A stretch of 64,000 bases of DNA from Bacteroidota bacterium (GTDB lineage: Bacteria > Bacteroidota > Bacteroidia > Flavobacteriales > Weeksellaceae), in contig JAEWOS010000003.1 in the NCBI GenBank assembly GCA_023460855.1, positions 310,001-374,000 on the forward strand, written 5' to 3'. Shown here piece by piece: positions 50,468 to 59,585 of this stretch. Made by a program: the position numbers and the translations under genes. The notes under the pieces were generated by a model. The model saw nothing but the letters and a program-made list of their open reading frames with translations. It did not search any database and was not told the origin of the DNA. Positions within the stretch are counted from its first letter, which is position 1; each line of letters starts with the position of its first letter.

Positions 50468-52099
50468 TTACATCATTCCCGGCATTCCTCCGCCGCCGCC
50501 CATTGGCATTGCAGGCTCGTCTCTTGGAATTTCTGTAACTACACATTCTGTTGTTAACAGCATACCTGCAACGGAAGCAGCGTTTTCAAGTGCTACACGT
50601 ACAACTTTCGTAGGGTCGATAATTCCGGCTTCATACATTTGCACGTATTCATCGTTTTTCGCGTTGTAACCGAAATCTGCATTTCCGTCAGCAACTTTTG
50701 CCACGATTACAGAACCTTCGCCACCTGCATTTGCAACGATTTGTCTCAACGGCTCTTCGATTGCTCTTTTCACGATTTTAATTCCGGTTTCTTCATCCTG
50801 GTTTGCACCTTTCAGTTCGTTCATGGAAGAAATAGTTCTTACCAAAGCAACACCACCACCAGGAACAATACCTTCTTCCACAGCAGCTCTTGTTGCGTGT
50901 AGTGCATCGTCCACTCTGTCTTTTTTCTCCTTCATTTCCACTTCGGAAGCAGCACCAACGTAAAGTACAGCTACACCACCTGCAAGTTTCGCCAGTCTTT
51001 CCTGAAGTTTCTCACGGTCGTAATCTGAAGTGGTTGTTTCCATCTGCGCTTTGATCTGGCTTACTCTGCCTTTAATCTGCGCATCTTCACCTCCACCGTT
51101 TACAATTGTTGTATTGTCTTTGTCGATAGTTACTTTTTCAGCAGTACCAAGCATTTCCAGAGTAGCATTTTCCATGGTGAATCCTCTCTCTTCAGAAATT
51201 ACCTGACCACCGGTTAAGATTGCGATATCTTCCAGCATCGCTTTTCTTCTGTCGCCGAATCCCGGAGCTTTTACTGCAGCGATTTTCAGGGAACCTCTCA
51301 GTTTGTTCACAACCAAAGTTGCCAGAGCTTCACCTTCTACTTCTTCAGAAATGATCAGCAGAGATTTTCCGCCCTGTGCGATTGGCTCAAGAACCGGAAG
51401 AAGTTCTTTCATAGAAGAAATTTTCTTCTCAACCAGAAGTATGTACGGATTTTCAAGTTCCGTCAGCATTTTTTCAGGATTTGTCACGAAATATGGCGAC
51501 TGATAACCTCTGTCGAACTGCATTCCTTCCACCACATCAACTGTTGTATCTGTTCCTTTTGCTTCTTCAACAGTGATTACTCCTTCTTTGCCCACTTTTC
51601 CGAAAGCTTCAGAAATAAGGGAACCGATTGTTTCGTCATTATTGGATGAAATCGTAGCAACCTGCTTGATTTTGTCTGAAGTATCGCCTACTTCCTGCGA
51701 CTGAGATTTCAGGTTTTCAACAACAGCCACAACTGCTTTGTCGATACCCCTCTTCAGATCCATTGGATTTGCACCTGCTGCAACATTTTTCAGACCTTCG
51801 CGAACGATTGCCTGCGCAAGAACTGTAGCGGTGGTAGTTCCGTCTCCTGCGATGTCATTGGTTTTGGAAGCAACTTCTTTTACCATCTGCGCTCCCATGT
51901 TTTCTACTTTGTCTTCCAGTTCGATTTCTTTCGCTACTGAAACACCGTCTTTCGTTACGTGCGGCGCACCGAAAGATTTTTCGATTACCACGTTACGACC
52001 TTTAGGTCCCAAAGTTACTTTTACTGCATTAGCCAGAGCATCAACACCTCTTTTCAGTGCGTCTCTCGACTCGATATCAAATTTTATTTCTTTTGCCAT
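50468..52099 (-). CDS. groEL: Chaperonin GroEL
   Basis: 543 residues, full length. It has the equatorial ATP site (TLGPKGRNVVIEK, GDGTTTATVLAQ), apical and intermediate domains, and the Gly/Met-rich C-terminal tail GGGGGMPGMM. It forms the 14-mer folding cage with GroES, encoded 191 bases upstream on the same strand. The gap between the two genes has an imperfect hairpin but no clear terminator. Confidence 0.97.
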   Translation of the reverse strand: MAKEIKFDIESRDALKRGVDALANAVKVTLGPKGRNVVIEKSFGAPHVTKDGVSVAKEIELEDKVENMGAQMVKEVASKTNDIAGDGTTTATVLAQAIVREGLKNVAAGANPMDLKRGIDKAVVAVVENLKSQSQEVGDTSDKIKQVATISSNNDETIGSLISEAFGKVGKEGVITVEEAKGTDTTVDVVEGMQFDRGYQSPYFVTNPEKMLTELENPYILLVEKKISSMKELLPVLEPIAQGGKSLLIISEEVEGEALATLVVNKLRGSLKIAAVKAPGFGDRRKAMLEDIAILTGGQVISEERGFTMENATLEMLGTAEKVTIDKDNTTIVNGGGEDAQIKGRVSQIKAQMETTTSDYDREKLQERLAKLAGGVAVLYVGAASEVEMKEKKDRVDDALHATRAAVEEGIVPGGGVALVRTISSMNELKGANQDEETGIKIVKRAIEEPLRQIVANAGGEGSVIVAKVADGNADFGYNAKNDEYVQMYEAGIIDPTKVVRVALENAASVAGMLLTTECVVTEIPRDEPAMPMGGGGGMPGMM

Positions 52100-52290
52100 A
52101 ATTTTTAATGTTTTAAGCAGGAAGCTTTATGCCGGAGGCTTTTCCCGCTGTTTATTCTAATAATTTTTTTTCGTAATTGAATTAATTTTTGTCTTAAAGT
52201 ATTCAGCTGAATTGCAACAAGTTCAAATTCCTCTTGACTTCATATTTTCTGTAATTCCGCATCCTGCCTGCTGCTTACTGCTTTCTACTA

Positions 52291-52569
52291 TTAGCCAATA
52301 ATTCCCAATAAATCACCTTCCTTTACAATCAGATAATCTTTTCCGTCGAGTTTTAATTCAGATCCTGAATATTTGCCATAAAGAACTTTGTCGCCAACCT
52401 GCACTGTGGTAGGTTCGTCTTTTTTACCCGGACCAACAGCTACAACTGTTCCCTCCTGTGGTTTTTCTTTTGCCGTATCCGGAATGATGATTCCTGAAGC
52501 AGTGGTTGTTTCAGCAGCGGTTGGTTCTACAAGAACTCTGTCCGCCAGTGGTTTGAAATTTACTGACAT
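52291..52569 (-). CDS. groES: Co-chaperonin GroES
   Basis: 92 residues, standard length. KPLADRVLVEP at the N-terminus and the mobile-loop segment ETTTASGIIIPDTAKEKP (about 18-35) are typical, as is the C-terminal GSELKLDGKDYLIVKEGDLLGI. It caps GroEL. Confidence 0.97.
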   Translation of the reverse strand: MSVNFKPLADRVLVEPTAAETTTASGIIIPDTAKEKPQEGTVVAVGPGKKDEPTTVQVGDKVLYGKYSGSELKLDGKDYLIVKEGDLLGIIG

Positions 52570-52627
52570 AATATGTATATAATTAAAATTTTTACTTGCC
52601 CTCTTTTTCTCTAAAACTTTGCCATTG

Positions 52628-52662
52628 AAAATTCAGGGTTCAAAATTCAGGGTTCAAAGTTA
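52628..52662 (-). repeat. Tandem 14-base duplication and -7 element in the groES leader
   Basis: A 14-base unit (AAAATTCAGGGTTC on the plus strand) occurs twice without a gap at 52628-52655. It directly borders CAAAGTTA (52655-52662), the complement of a TAACTTTG -7 element, so the duplication lies in the groES 5' leader just downstream of the promoter. Confidence 0.6.
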
Positions 52663-52704
52663 ATTTGGCAGATTTTAGGTAAACAGACGTGAAATTTTGG
52701 CAGA

Positions 52705-52732
52705 AAAAAAGCCACCGTTCAGGTGACTTTTA
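52705..52732 (-). terminator. Rho-independent terminator of the aldo/keto reductase gene
   Basis: GCCACC and GGTGAC arms pair with one mismatch around GTTCA (52711-52727), and on the minus strand a T run follows. Confidence 0.65.
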
Positions 52733-52735
52733 TTT

Positions 52736-53689
52736 TTAGTATTCGCTTGCATTCAGAAGTTTACTGAAATCCTCATCAGTGAGGTTAAACGCTACCGCTT
52801 TCGCAAAATCTTCAATATGCTGCTTCTTGGTTCCGCTTGCAATCGGGGCGGTGATAAAAGGCTGTTTCATCATCCACGCCAGCGCAACAACGGACATTGC
52901 CGTATCGTTGTTCACAGCAACTTCCCTCAATGCCTGCAGCACTTTCATTCCGCGTTCATTGTTGTACCGTTTTTCGATTCCTGCACCTCTTGCAGAATTT
53001 TTGAAATCGTCGGCCGTTTTATATTTCCCTGTTAAAAATCCGCTTGCAAGGCTGTAATAAGGAGTGACCGCCAAACCGTGCTGTTCGGCAATGGCAAGAT
53101 AATTTTCTTCGAATTTTTGTCTGTCGTAAAGGTTGTATTCCGGTTGCAGCCCGGCATAAGAAACGAGATTTTTTTCGTCGGATACAGCCAGACTTTCCGT
53201 CAGTCTTTCCGGAGAAATGTTTGAAGCAGCAGCTACACGCGCCTTACCGCTTTTTACAATTTCATCGAACGCTTCAAGCGTTTCTTCAACCGGTGTTACG
53301 GTATCGTCGAAATGATTGAAGTAAATATCGACATAATCTGTTTGCAGGTGTTTCAACGATCTTTCCACTTCTTCCAGAATATATTTTTTGGAGGTATTCG
53401 GTTTATCGGACTGCAGAGGAGCGCCAACTTTCGTAATGACCGTCATTTGATCACGGTTGCTTTTCTGCTTCATCCATTTTCCTATAATGGTTTCGCTTTC
53501 TGAGCCGGCATTTCCGGGAACCCAGTTTGAATAAATATTCGCGCTGTCGATGGTATTGAAACCCTTTTCAAAAAATTCATTGAGAATTGTGAATGCCCTG
53601 TCTTCATCGAGTGTCCACCCGAAGACATTTCCTCCAAAAATTATCGGCGACACATTCACTCCGGTATTACCATATTTTATCTTATTCAT
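52736..53689 (-). CDS. Aldo/keto reductase
   Basis: 317 residues. NTIDSANIYSNW (about 45-56) contains the catalytic Asp and Tyr, VITKVGAP the Lys, and YFNHFDDTV the His of the AKR tetrad. TAPIASGTKKQHI (about 287) binds the cofactor phosphate. It is in the YajO/AKR-type group of NADPH-dependent carbonyl reductases. The substrate is unknown; the gene is monocistronic between two terminators. Confidence 0.88.
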   Translation of the reverse strand: MNKIKYGNTGVNVSPIIFGGNVFGWTLDEDRAFTILNEFFEKGFNTIDSANIYSNWVPGNAGSESETIIGKWMKQKSNRDQMTVITKVGAPLQSDKPNTSKKYILEEVERSLKHLQTDYVDIYFNHFDDTVTPVEETLEAFDEIVKSGKARVAAASNISPERLTESLAVSDEKNLVSYAGLQPEYNLYDRQKFEENYLAIAEQHGLAVTPYYSLASGFLTGKYKTADDFKNSARGAGIEKRYNNERGMKVLQALREVAVNNDTAMSVVALAWMMKQPFITAPIASGTKKQHIEDFAKAVAFNLTDEDFSKLLNASEY

Positions 53690-53778
53690 ACTTTAATTAT
53701 TTACTGTTGCTCAAATTTACCTCTTAAAACCCGGAAGACCGGCCAAATCTAAATTGGAAAAAACGATGATACGTATTG

Positions 53779-53807
53779 AAAAAAAAATCACTCTTTTCAG
53801 AGTGATT
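53779..53807 (-). terminator. Rho-independent terminator of the M1 peptidase gene
   Basis: AATCACTCT (53786-53794) pairs with AGAGTGATT (53799-53807). On the minus strand a T run follows. Confidence 0.85.
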
Positions 53808-53817
53808 GATTTCTTAA

Positions 53818-56187
53818 TTAATTCTTTCCGGCGGCCTGCATCGGATTTACCCTTCCCTGAGCCGCTCCGCGCGCAGTGTTCAGCTGCTTCTGCTTAAACA
53901 CATTAAACTTTGTTGACGGTGCCGGAATATCGCCCCAGAAATTATTTGAAGTATCGATATCGGCAGTTTCGAGCATCGGATCGAGCTGAATAGATTTTAT
54001 TTTTTTATCAAACCAGTAAGTAAGAGACACGTTCTTTTCGTCCTTGCGCCAAATCTGGGCTGCTTTCTTATCGCTGAGTTTGGTTCCGTCCTCAAATGTA
54101 AATTCCAGAATAATCGGCATTACCAGTCCGCCAACATTTTCAAAATCGATCTGATATGCTCGCATATTCTGCACTTTCTGTCTTTCTGTTACGGGTACAA
54201 TTTCTCTTGTATCAGATTTAATAGTGTATTCGGTTACGCCACTGATGGTTTCCTGACCGCGGTTGTAGCGGTAATAGAAATCCTGAAGGCTTTTATCCTT
54301 CTCCACCTCAAACTGAATCGAAGGATCCTGTCGGTTTCTGACTTTGGAGATATCGTCAAATTTCGGCGTATTGGGCTCATCAACACGGTACTTTCTTTCC
54401 ACCGGATCAACATTCACATCAAAATTAGGTTCTGCAACCGTTACTTTTTTAATGGCAATATCAACAGGATCTGTTCCGTAAAACCAGCCTCTCCAGAACC
54501 AGTCCAGGTTTTCCGCGCTTGCATCATTCATCGTTCTGAAAAAATCTGCCGGTTCCGGATGTCGGAACGCCCATCTTTTGGAATAGGTTTTAAAAGCATG
54601 ATCGAACAGTTCGCGACCCATAATCGTTTCGCGCAAGATATTGAGACCTGTTGCAGGCTTACTGTATGCGTTCGGCCCAAAATGCGTGATATTTTCAGAA
54701 TTCGTCATGATTGGTTCCAGTTGCTCCTTCGGAAGTTTCATATAATCCACAATCGTGTGAGCCGGACCTCTTCTCGACGGAAATTTATTATCCCAGAGTT
54801 CTTCAGTAAGGTATTCCACAAAAGTATTCAAACCTTCGTCCATCCACGTCCACTGTCGTTCATCGGAATTGATGATCATCGGGAAGAAATTATGCCCCAC
54901 TTCATGAATAATTACGCCGATCATTCCGTTTTTTGTTCCTTCGGAATACGTTCCGTCTGCTTCCGTACGGCCGAAATTAAAACATATCATCGGATATTCC
55001 ATACCGTTTGCTGCTTCCACAGACTGTGCAACAGGATAAGGATACGGAATTGTGTATTCGGAATAAACTCGCAGAGTGTGCGCCACAGCCTTTGTGGAGA
55101 ATTTTCTGTACAGACCGTAAGCTTCTTTCGGATAGAAACTCATTGCCATTACTTTGTTATTATTCTCAGGAATCAGCACACTCATTCCGTCCCAGATAAA
55201 TTTTCGAGAGGAAGTCCAAGCAAAATCACGGACATCTTTCGCTTCGAAAATCCATGTTTTTCTGTCTTTGGATCTGGTTTTTTCAGCTCTTTTGGCATCT
55301 TCCAGTGTTACGATTTCAACCGGTTCACTCGCATTCTCGGCCTGTCTGTAACGTTCAAGCTGCTGTTTGGTCAGCACTTTAGAATAATTTTTACATTCTC
55401 CTGTAGAACCGACGATATGGTCTGCCGGAACATTCATTGTTACTTTATAATCTCCGAATACCAGTGCAAATTCGCCGCGGCCGGTAAACTGATTGTTCTG
55501 CCATCCTTTAAAATCGCTGTAAACGCACATTCTTGGAAACCACTGCGTCATGGTATAAAGATCATTCCCGTCCTCCGGAAAATTTTCATAACCGCCGCGT
55601 CCTCCCATCGACATTCGGTTTGGAATTTTATAATTCCAGTCGATTTTGAACTTATATTTTTGACCGCTTTTCAAAATCTGTGGCAGATCGATGCGCATCA
55701 TCGTTTTGTTTACCTGGTATTTCAGAGGATTACCTTTCGCATCGGTCACCTTTACAAGATTAACCCCGTAGCCGTTATCCTGAACCGGAAGCTGCGTGTT
55801 TCGGATGCCGTCAAAATTGGCATCTCTTCCGATTGTAGACGAAGATGCGTATCCCGCATTTTTCACTGATGACTGCTGGTTTTCGTCGAGCTGCAGCCAG
55901 AGATAATCGAGATCATCCGGCGAATTATTGTAATAAGTAACGGTTTCGGAGCCACGCAGAATTCTGTTGTCTTCATCCAGATAAGCATCGATCTGATAAT
56001 CGGCTCTGTTCTGCCAGTATGCATGACCAGGAGCTCCGGAAGCTGTACGGTAAACATTCGGGGTCGGAAGAACGGTTCCCAGAGCTTCAAATTTATTTCC
56101 GTGATTGCTTTCAGGATTGTTCTGATGATTCTGTGCCGACAGGAAAATCGAAAAAATCAGTGTCAGAATGGTATAAAATAATTTCAT
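53818..56187 (-). CDS. Secreted M1-family metallopeptidase
   Basis: 789 residues with a signal peptide (about 1-18). The N-terminal beta domain covers about 40-300. The catalytic domain has the zinc motif IIHEVGHNFFP with the third ligand Glu in WMDEGLNTFVEY about 22 residues on, and the substrate-recognition segment reads GMEYPMICF (instead of GAMEN). The C-terminal region (about 600-780) is beta-rich and specific to this group. It is predicted to be an aminopeptidase outside the inner membrane. A HupE-like gene lies upstream, with the DUF6702-like gene divergent from it. Confidence 0.88.
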   Translation of the reverse strand: MKLFYTILTLIFSIFLSAQNHQNNPESNHGNKFEALGTVLPTPNVYRTASGAPGHAYWQNRADYQIDAYLDEDNRILRGSETVTYYNNSPDDLDYLWLQLDENQQSSVKNAGYASSSTIGRDANFDGIRNTQLPVQDNGYGVNLVKVTDAKGNPLKYQVNKTMMRIDLPQILKSGQKYKFKIDWNYKIPNRMSMGGRGGYENFPEDGNDLYTMTQWFPRMCVYSDFKGWQNNQFTGRGEFALVFGDYKVTMNVPADHIVGSTGECKNYSKVLTKQQLERYRQAENASEPVEIVTLEDAKRAEKTRSKDRKTWIFEAKDVRDFAWTSSRKFIWDGMSVLIPENNNKVMAMSFYPKEAYGLYRKFSTKAVAHTLRVYSEYTIPYPYPVAQSVEAANGMEYPMICFNFGRTEADGTYSEGTKNGMIGVIIHEVGHNFFPMIINSDERQWTWMDEGLNTFVEYLTEELWDNKFPSRRGPAHTIVDYMKLPKEQLEPIMTNSENITHFGPNAYSKPATGLNILRETIMGRELFDHAFKTYSKRWAFRHPEPADFFRTMNDASAENLDWFWRGWFYGTDPVDIAIKKVTVAEPNFDVNVDPVERKYRVDEPNTPKFDDISKVRNRQDPSIQFEVEKDKSLQDFYYRYNRGQETISGVTEYTIKSDTREIVPVTERQKVQNMRAYQIDFENVGGLVMPIILEFTFEDGTKLSDKKAAQIWRKDEKNVSLTYWFDKKIKSIQLDPMLETADIDTSNNFWGDIPAPSTKFNVFKQKQLNTARGAAQGRVNPMQAAGKN

Positions 56188-56254
56188 GCTTGCCGGAATT
56201 GTGCTATTTAACCATCAAAAATAAAGAATTTTTGCAGAAAAACTGCTGAAATTT

Positions 56255-56833
56255 TTAAAACGGAATCCTTTCAATCACCATTTTCAGGGAGAATAGTGCA
56301 ATAAGCACAGAAATACCGATTGTCCAGTATTTCTCGGGAACCTTCAGAAACCGCAGAACTACATAAGAGATAAGCATAAAAACTGCTACAACAACGATCT
56401 GTCCGACTTCCAGGCCAATATTAAAACCTAACAGCGGTATCGCGATCGACTGCTCTTTTGCAAGCATCATCCTTGCCGTATTGGCAAATCCAAGGCCGTG
56501 AATTAAACCAAAAATCAGTGCGAGCACATAATTCATCTTCATCAAAGTTCCTTTGTTCCGGTACATTAACACGTTATCCAGCGCCGTGAGAAAAATTGTG
56601 AGCGGAATAAGAAATTCAACCCAGGCTGAATCAATACGTACCAGATCAAAAACGCTGAGGGCAAGAGTGATGGAATGACCAATAGTAAATGCCGTGATCA
56701 GAATCAGAATTTTCCCGGGATTTTTCAAGCCGTAAGCTACGATCAGCGCAATAACAAATAACTGGTGATCAAGTGCATCGGCAGAAATTATATGTTCCCA
56801 ACCCAACTGAAGAAAAAACATGAAATCGGTCAT
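56255..56833 (-). CDS. HupE/UreJ-like membrane protein
   Basis: 192 residues with about six membrane helices. The N-terminal half carries GWEHIISADALDHQLFVI (about 12-29) and TAFTIGHSITL (about 47), the His-containing motifs of the HupE/UreJ group of metal (nickel or cobalt) transport-related proteins. LIHGLGFANTARMML (about 112-126) is the second signature. Metal transport is inference. It is in the same orientation as, and 67 bases upstream of, the M1 peptidase gene. Confidence 0.8.
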   Translation of the reverse strand: MTDFMFFLQLGWEHIISADALDHQLFVIALIVAYGLKNPGKILILITAFTIGHSITLALSVFDLVRIDSAWVEFLIPLTIFLTALDNVLMYRNKGTLMKMNYVLALIFGLIHGLGFANTARMMLAKEQSIAIPLLGFNIGLEVGQIVVVAVFMLISYVVLRFLKVPEKYWTIGISVLIALFSLKMVIERIPF

Positions 56834-56871
56834 CTGAAAATTTAATAATCATGCGATGATACGAAAATCTT

Positions 56872-56879
56872 TAACTTTG
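56872..56879 (+). promoter_or_regulatory. Putative -7 element of the DUF6702-like gene
   Basis: TAACTTTG matches TANNTTTG exactly, 43 bases before the ATG. No matching -33 TTG was identified. Confidence 0.45.
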
Positions 56880-56922
56880 CGAAAATTGCAGAATCCTAAT
56901 CGAAGATAACTGCATTTCTCTC

Positions 56923-57426
56923 ATGTACAGAACAGTATTTTTATTCTTACTTGGAATTTTAGTCACATTTTCGTCATTCGCGAAACTGCATCCATATCAT
57001 GTTGGTTCTGTGGAATTTAACTATAACAATAAATCATCAACTTTCGAAGTAACCGGGCGTTTTTTTCTTGACGATACAGAAAATGCACTGAAGAAGAAAT
57101 TCGGTGGCAATATTGTTTTTCATGACGAACAAAGCAAAGCAGCAATGGAGCGGAATCTGAAATTATATTGCGAGGAACATTTAAAACTGAAGGTTGACAA
57201 TCAGTTTGTTAAGCTGAATTATCTAGGGTACGAAGAAGATTCTGAAGCTGTGCAGATTTATCTGGAAAGCACGCCGGTAAAAAATCCAAAAAAAGTGGAA
57301 ACCGCTGTCAGTTTCCTGTATAATCTGTTCGATGACCAGATTAACATCATTCATATCATTGTTGACGGAAAAAGGCAGAGCCATAAACTGAATTATCCGG
57401 ACCGCTATCTGTACAAAAATTTCTGA
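56923..57426 (+). CDS. Secreted protein, DUF6702-like
   Basis: 167 residues with a signal peptide (about 1-20, ending SSFAK). The mature part begins LHPYHVGSVEFNYN and contains FEVTGRFFLDDTENALKKKFG, features of the DUF6702 family often found beside HupE-like and M1 peptidase genes in Bacteroidota. It is divergent from the HupE-like gene. The His residues near the mature N-terminus could bind metal, which is inference. The gene ends one base before the stop of the converging AcpH-like gene. Confidence 0.7.
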   Translation: MYRTVFLFLLGILVTFSSFAKLHPYHVGSVEFNYNNKSSTFEVTGRFFLDDTENALKKKFGGNIVFHDEQSKAAMERNLKLYCEEHLKLKVDNQFVKLNYLGYEEDSEAVQIYLESTPVKNPKKVETAVSFLYNLFDDQINIIHIIVDGKRQSHKLNYPDRYLYKNF

Positions 57427-57427
57427 T

Positions 57428-58006
57428 TCAGCTTTCGAAAGAACTGTTTATCAACTTACAGTGCTGCAGCAGATCCGGAAAAAAAACCTCAAAATTTTCC
57501 TGCAAAAATTCTTTATTCAGGAGAAAAGCTTCCAAAACCGGTAAATCTTCCTGCAGATATCTGGCTTTCCGAAGTACGTTTTTCATCGAGAATTCTATAC
57601 CCCAGTCAAAACGGTAATTATAAAGCCAGTTGTCCCGTTCCATATAACCGAGCATCCGAATCAGGCCTGACGGAAGCATCTTTTCATGGTTTCTCAGCAC
57701 GGAATACACCCGTACAGAATGCATTTTCAAATGACTATCACTCAGAGAATTAGCTAAAAAATAATCAAAGGCAACATCGACGAAAGCACCGGCATAAAGC
57801 CCTACAACCGGCCTGAAACTGTCTTTTGCAAGATGTACGGCGGGATGCGCATCTGTGTAAGTATCGATTTCGCGGTGCAGCCGGATTCCGTGCTGAAATT
57901 TTTCCGGAAAACCGAACCGTTCTTTGTTCCGGATGAAATCCTGCAGAAACTGTCCGACAATCTGTTCGTCAGTAAAACTCAGGTAACTGTGCGCAAGGAA
58001 ATTCAT
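57428..58006 (-). CDS. Acyl carrier protein phosphodiesterase, AcpH-like
   Basis: 192 residues. MNFLAHSYLS at the N-terminus, VGQFLQDFIRNKE (about 17-29), RLHREIDTYTDAHP (about 42-55) and YAGAFVDVAFDYFLA (about 71-85) match the AcpH family, an HD-like metal hydrolase that removes phosphopantetheine from ACP. The spaced His/Asp residues are kept. It is 9 bases downstream of radA and probably in the same transcript. Confidence 0.85.
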   Translation of the reverse strand: MNFLAHSYLSFTDEQIVGQFLQDFIRNKERFGFPEKFQHGIRLHREIDTYTDAHPAVHLAKDSFRPVVGLYAGAFVDVAFDYFLANSLSDSHLKMHSVRVYSVLRNHEKMLPSGLIRMLGYMERDNWLYNYRFDWGIEFSMKNVLRKARYLQEDLPVLEAFLLNKEFLQENFEVFFPDLLQHCKLINSSFES

Positions 58007-58015
58007 CTGATAGTG

Positions 58016-59362
58016 TTAGAACAGCCTTTCGTGAAACTCCTCAATTTTGCTTACTTCTTCAATGATTATTCCGTATTTCCTTTTTGGAATTTTATTCAGG
58101 TTAGAAATAAAAATTTTATCGTATCCGAGCTTTTCAGCTTCAGAAATGCGCTGCTCGATTTGCGGTACCGGTCGGATTTCACCACTCAGTCCGATTTCCC
58201 CGGCAAAGCAGTATTTCTCGGGAACGGCAATATCGTCATTCGAGGAAAGAATGGAAGCAATTACAGCCAGATCCAGAGCCGGATCATCGGTTTTTATCCC
58301 TCCCGTAATATTTAAGAAAACATCTTTGGCACCAAGCTGAAAACCGGCTCTTTTTTCCAGAACTGCGAGCAGCATGTTCAGTCTTTTGGAATCGAATCCG
58401 GTACAGCTTCTCTGCGGAGTTCCATAAACGGCGGTAGAAACAAGTGCCTGAATTTCCAGCAGCATCGGTCGGTTTCCTTCAAGCGTAACAGCAATTGCGT
58501 TGCCGGAAAGCTCTTCAAATTTCTTCGTGATCAGGATTTCAGAAGGATTCTTAATTTCCTTCAATCCCTGTGCGATCATTTCATAAATACCTATTTCGGC
58601 GGTAGAGCCAAACCTGTTTTTTTGCGCCCTGAGCAAACGGAACAGATGATTGCGGTCGCCATCAAAATTCAGTACCACATCCACCATATGCTCCAGCACT
58701 TTCGGACCGGCGATCTGGCCGTCTTTGGTGATATGACCCACGAGAATTACTGGAATACTGTATTCTTTGGCAAATTTGATGAGTTCATTACTGCATTCGC
58801 GGATTTGGGAAACTGTTCCGGGTGAACTTTCCAGCAATTGCGAATGTAAAGTCTGGATAGAATCGACAATCAGCAAATCGGGCTGCAGTTTTTTTGCTTC
58901 ATGAATGATTTTTTCAACGGAAACTTCCGTAAACAGAAAACAGTTCGGGTTTTGAGCATCGGTTAATCTGTCGGCTCTCATTTTAATCTGCGACGCGCTT
59001 TCCTCGCCGGAAACGTAAAGAATTTTCTTCTTCATTTTCAGAGCAAGCTGCAACAGCAAAGTCGATTTTCCGATTCCTGGCTCTCCACCGATCAGAATAA
59101 CGGATCCGAGAACAATTCCGCCGCCTAAAACCCTGTTCAACTCTTCGGAAATGGTTTTTATTCTGATTTCATCAGAGGTTTCCACTTCGATGATGTTGAT
59201 GATGTGGTTTTTCTTCTTATCCACGGCAGATTTAGCAGGAGATTTCCCCACAATTTCCTCCACCATGGTATTCCAGGAGCCGCAGTTTTTGCACTGCCCC
59301 GACCATTGCGGATACTGTACGCCACAGTTCTGGCAGTAATATGCTGTTTTGAGTTTGGCCAT
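58016..59362 (-). CDS. radA: DNA repair protein RadA
   Basis: 448 residues, typical length. A C4 zinc finger (CQNC...CKNC, about 10-30) is followed by the RecA-like ATPase with Walker A GGEPGIGKST (about 90-99) and Walker B LLIVDSIQTL (about 164-173), the RadA KNRFG motif (about 255) and a C-terminal Lon-protease-like domain (about 300-448). It processes recombination intermediates during branch migration. Confidence 0.95.
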   Translation of the reverse strand: MAKLKTAYYCQNCGVQYPQWSGQCKNCGSWNTMVEEIVGKSPAKSAVDKKKNHIINIIEVETSDEIRIKTISEELNRVLGGGIVLGSVILIGGEPGIGKSTLLLQLALKMKKKILYVSGEESASQIKMRADRLTDAQNPNCFLFTEVSVEKIIHEAKKLQPDLLIVDSIQTLHSQLLESSPGTVSQIRECSNELIKFAKEYSIPVILVGHITKDGQIAGPKVLEHMVDVVLNFDGDRNHLFRLLRAQKNRFGSTAEIGIYEMIAQGLKEIKNPSEILITKKFEELSGNAIAVTLEGNRPMLLEIQALVSTAVYGTPQRSCTGFDSKRLNMLLAVLEKRAGFQLGAKDVFLNITGGIKTDDPALDLAVIASILSSNDDIAVPEKYCFAGEIGLSGEIRPVPQIEQRISEAEKLGYDKIFISNLNKIPKRKYGIIIEEVSKIEEFHERLF

Positions 59363-59412
59363 TGATTCAATTTACCTGATTTACCTGCAATATAGCAAGA
59401 TCAACAGAGAAG

Positions 59413-59446
59413 TAAAAAAAACCGCCGGAAAAAGATGTCCGGCGGT
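59413..59446 (-). terminator. Rho-independent terminator ahead of radA
   Basis: ACCGCCGGA (59421-59429) pairs with TCCGGCGGT (59438-59446), with a T run on the minus strand. It probably ends the secreted-protein transcript from 59586-60248, lying about 140 bases beyond its stop; nothing else is evident in that stretch. Confidence 0.7.
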
Positions 59447-59585
59447 TAAAATAGAAGTGAAATATATAAGGAGCAGCAATGCTGCGATTTACTGATTAGA
59501 TATTATCATATTCCAATAGTTAAATCTAAATCCTCATTAATTTCAAAATTTTTTACGCAATAGTAAGATTATACCGCAACGATAA

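Noticed and set aside
54559..55869. A 436-codon open frame on the plus strand opposite the M1 peptidase gene
   Set aside because: It lies wholly antisense to a clear HExxH peptidase with full domain support. Its translation is rich in His, Arg, Phe and Cys with no recognisable motif, which is typical of a shadow frame.
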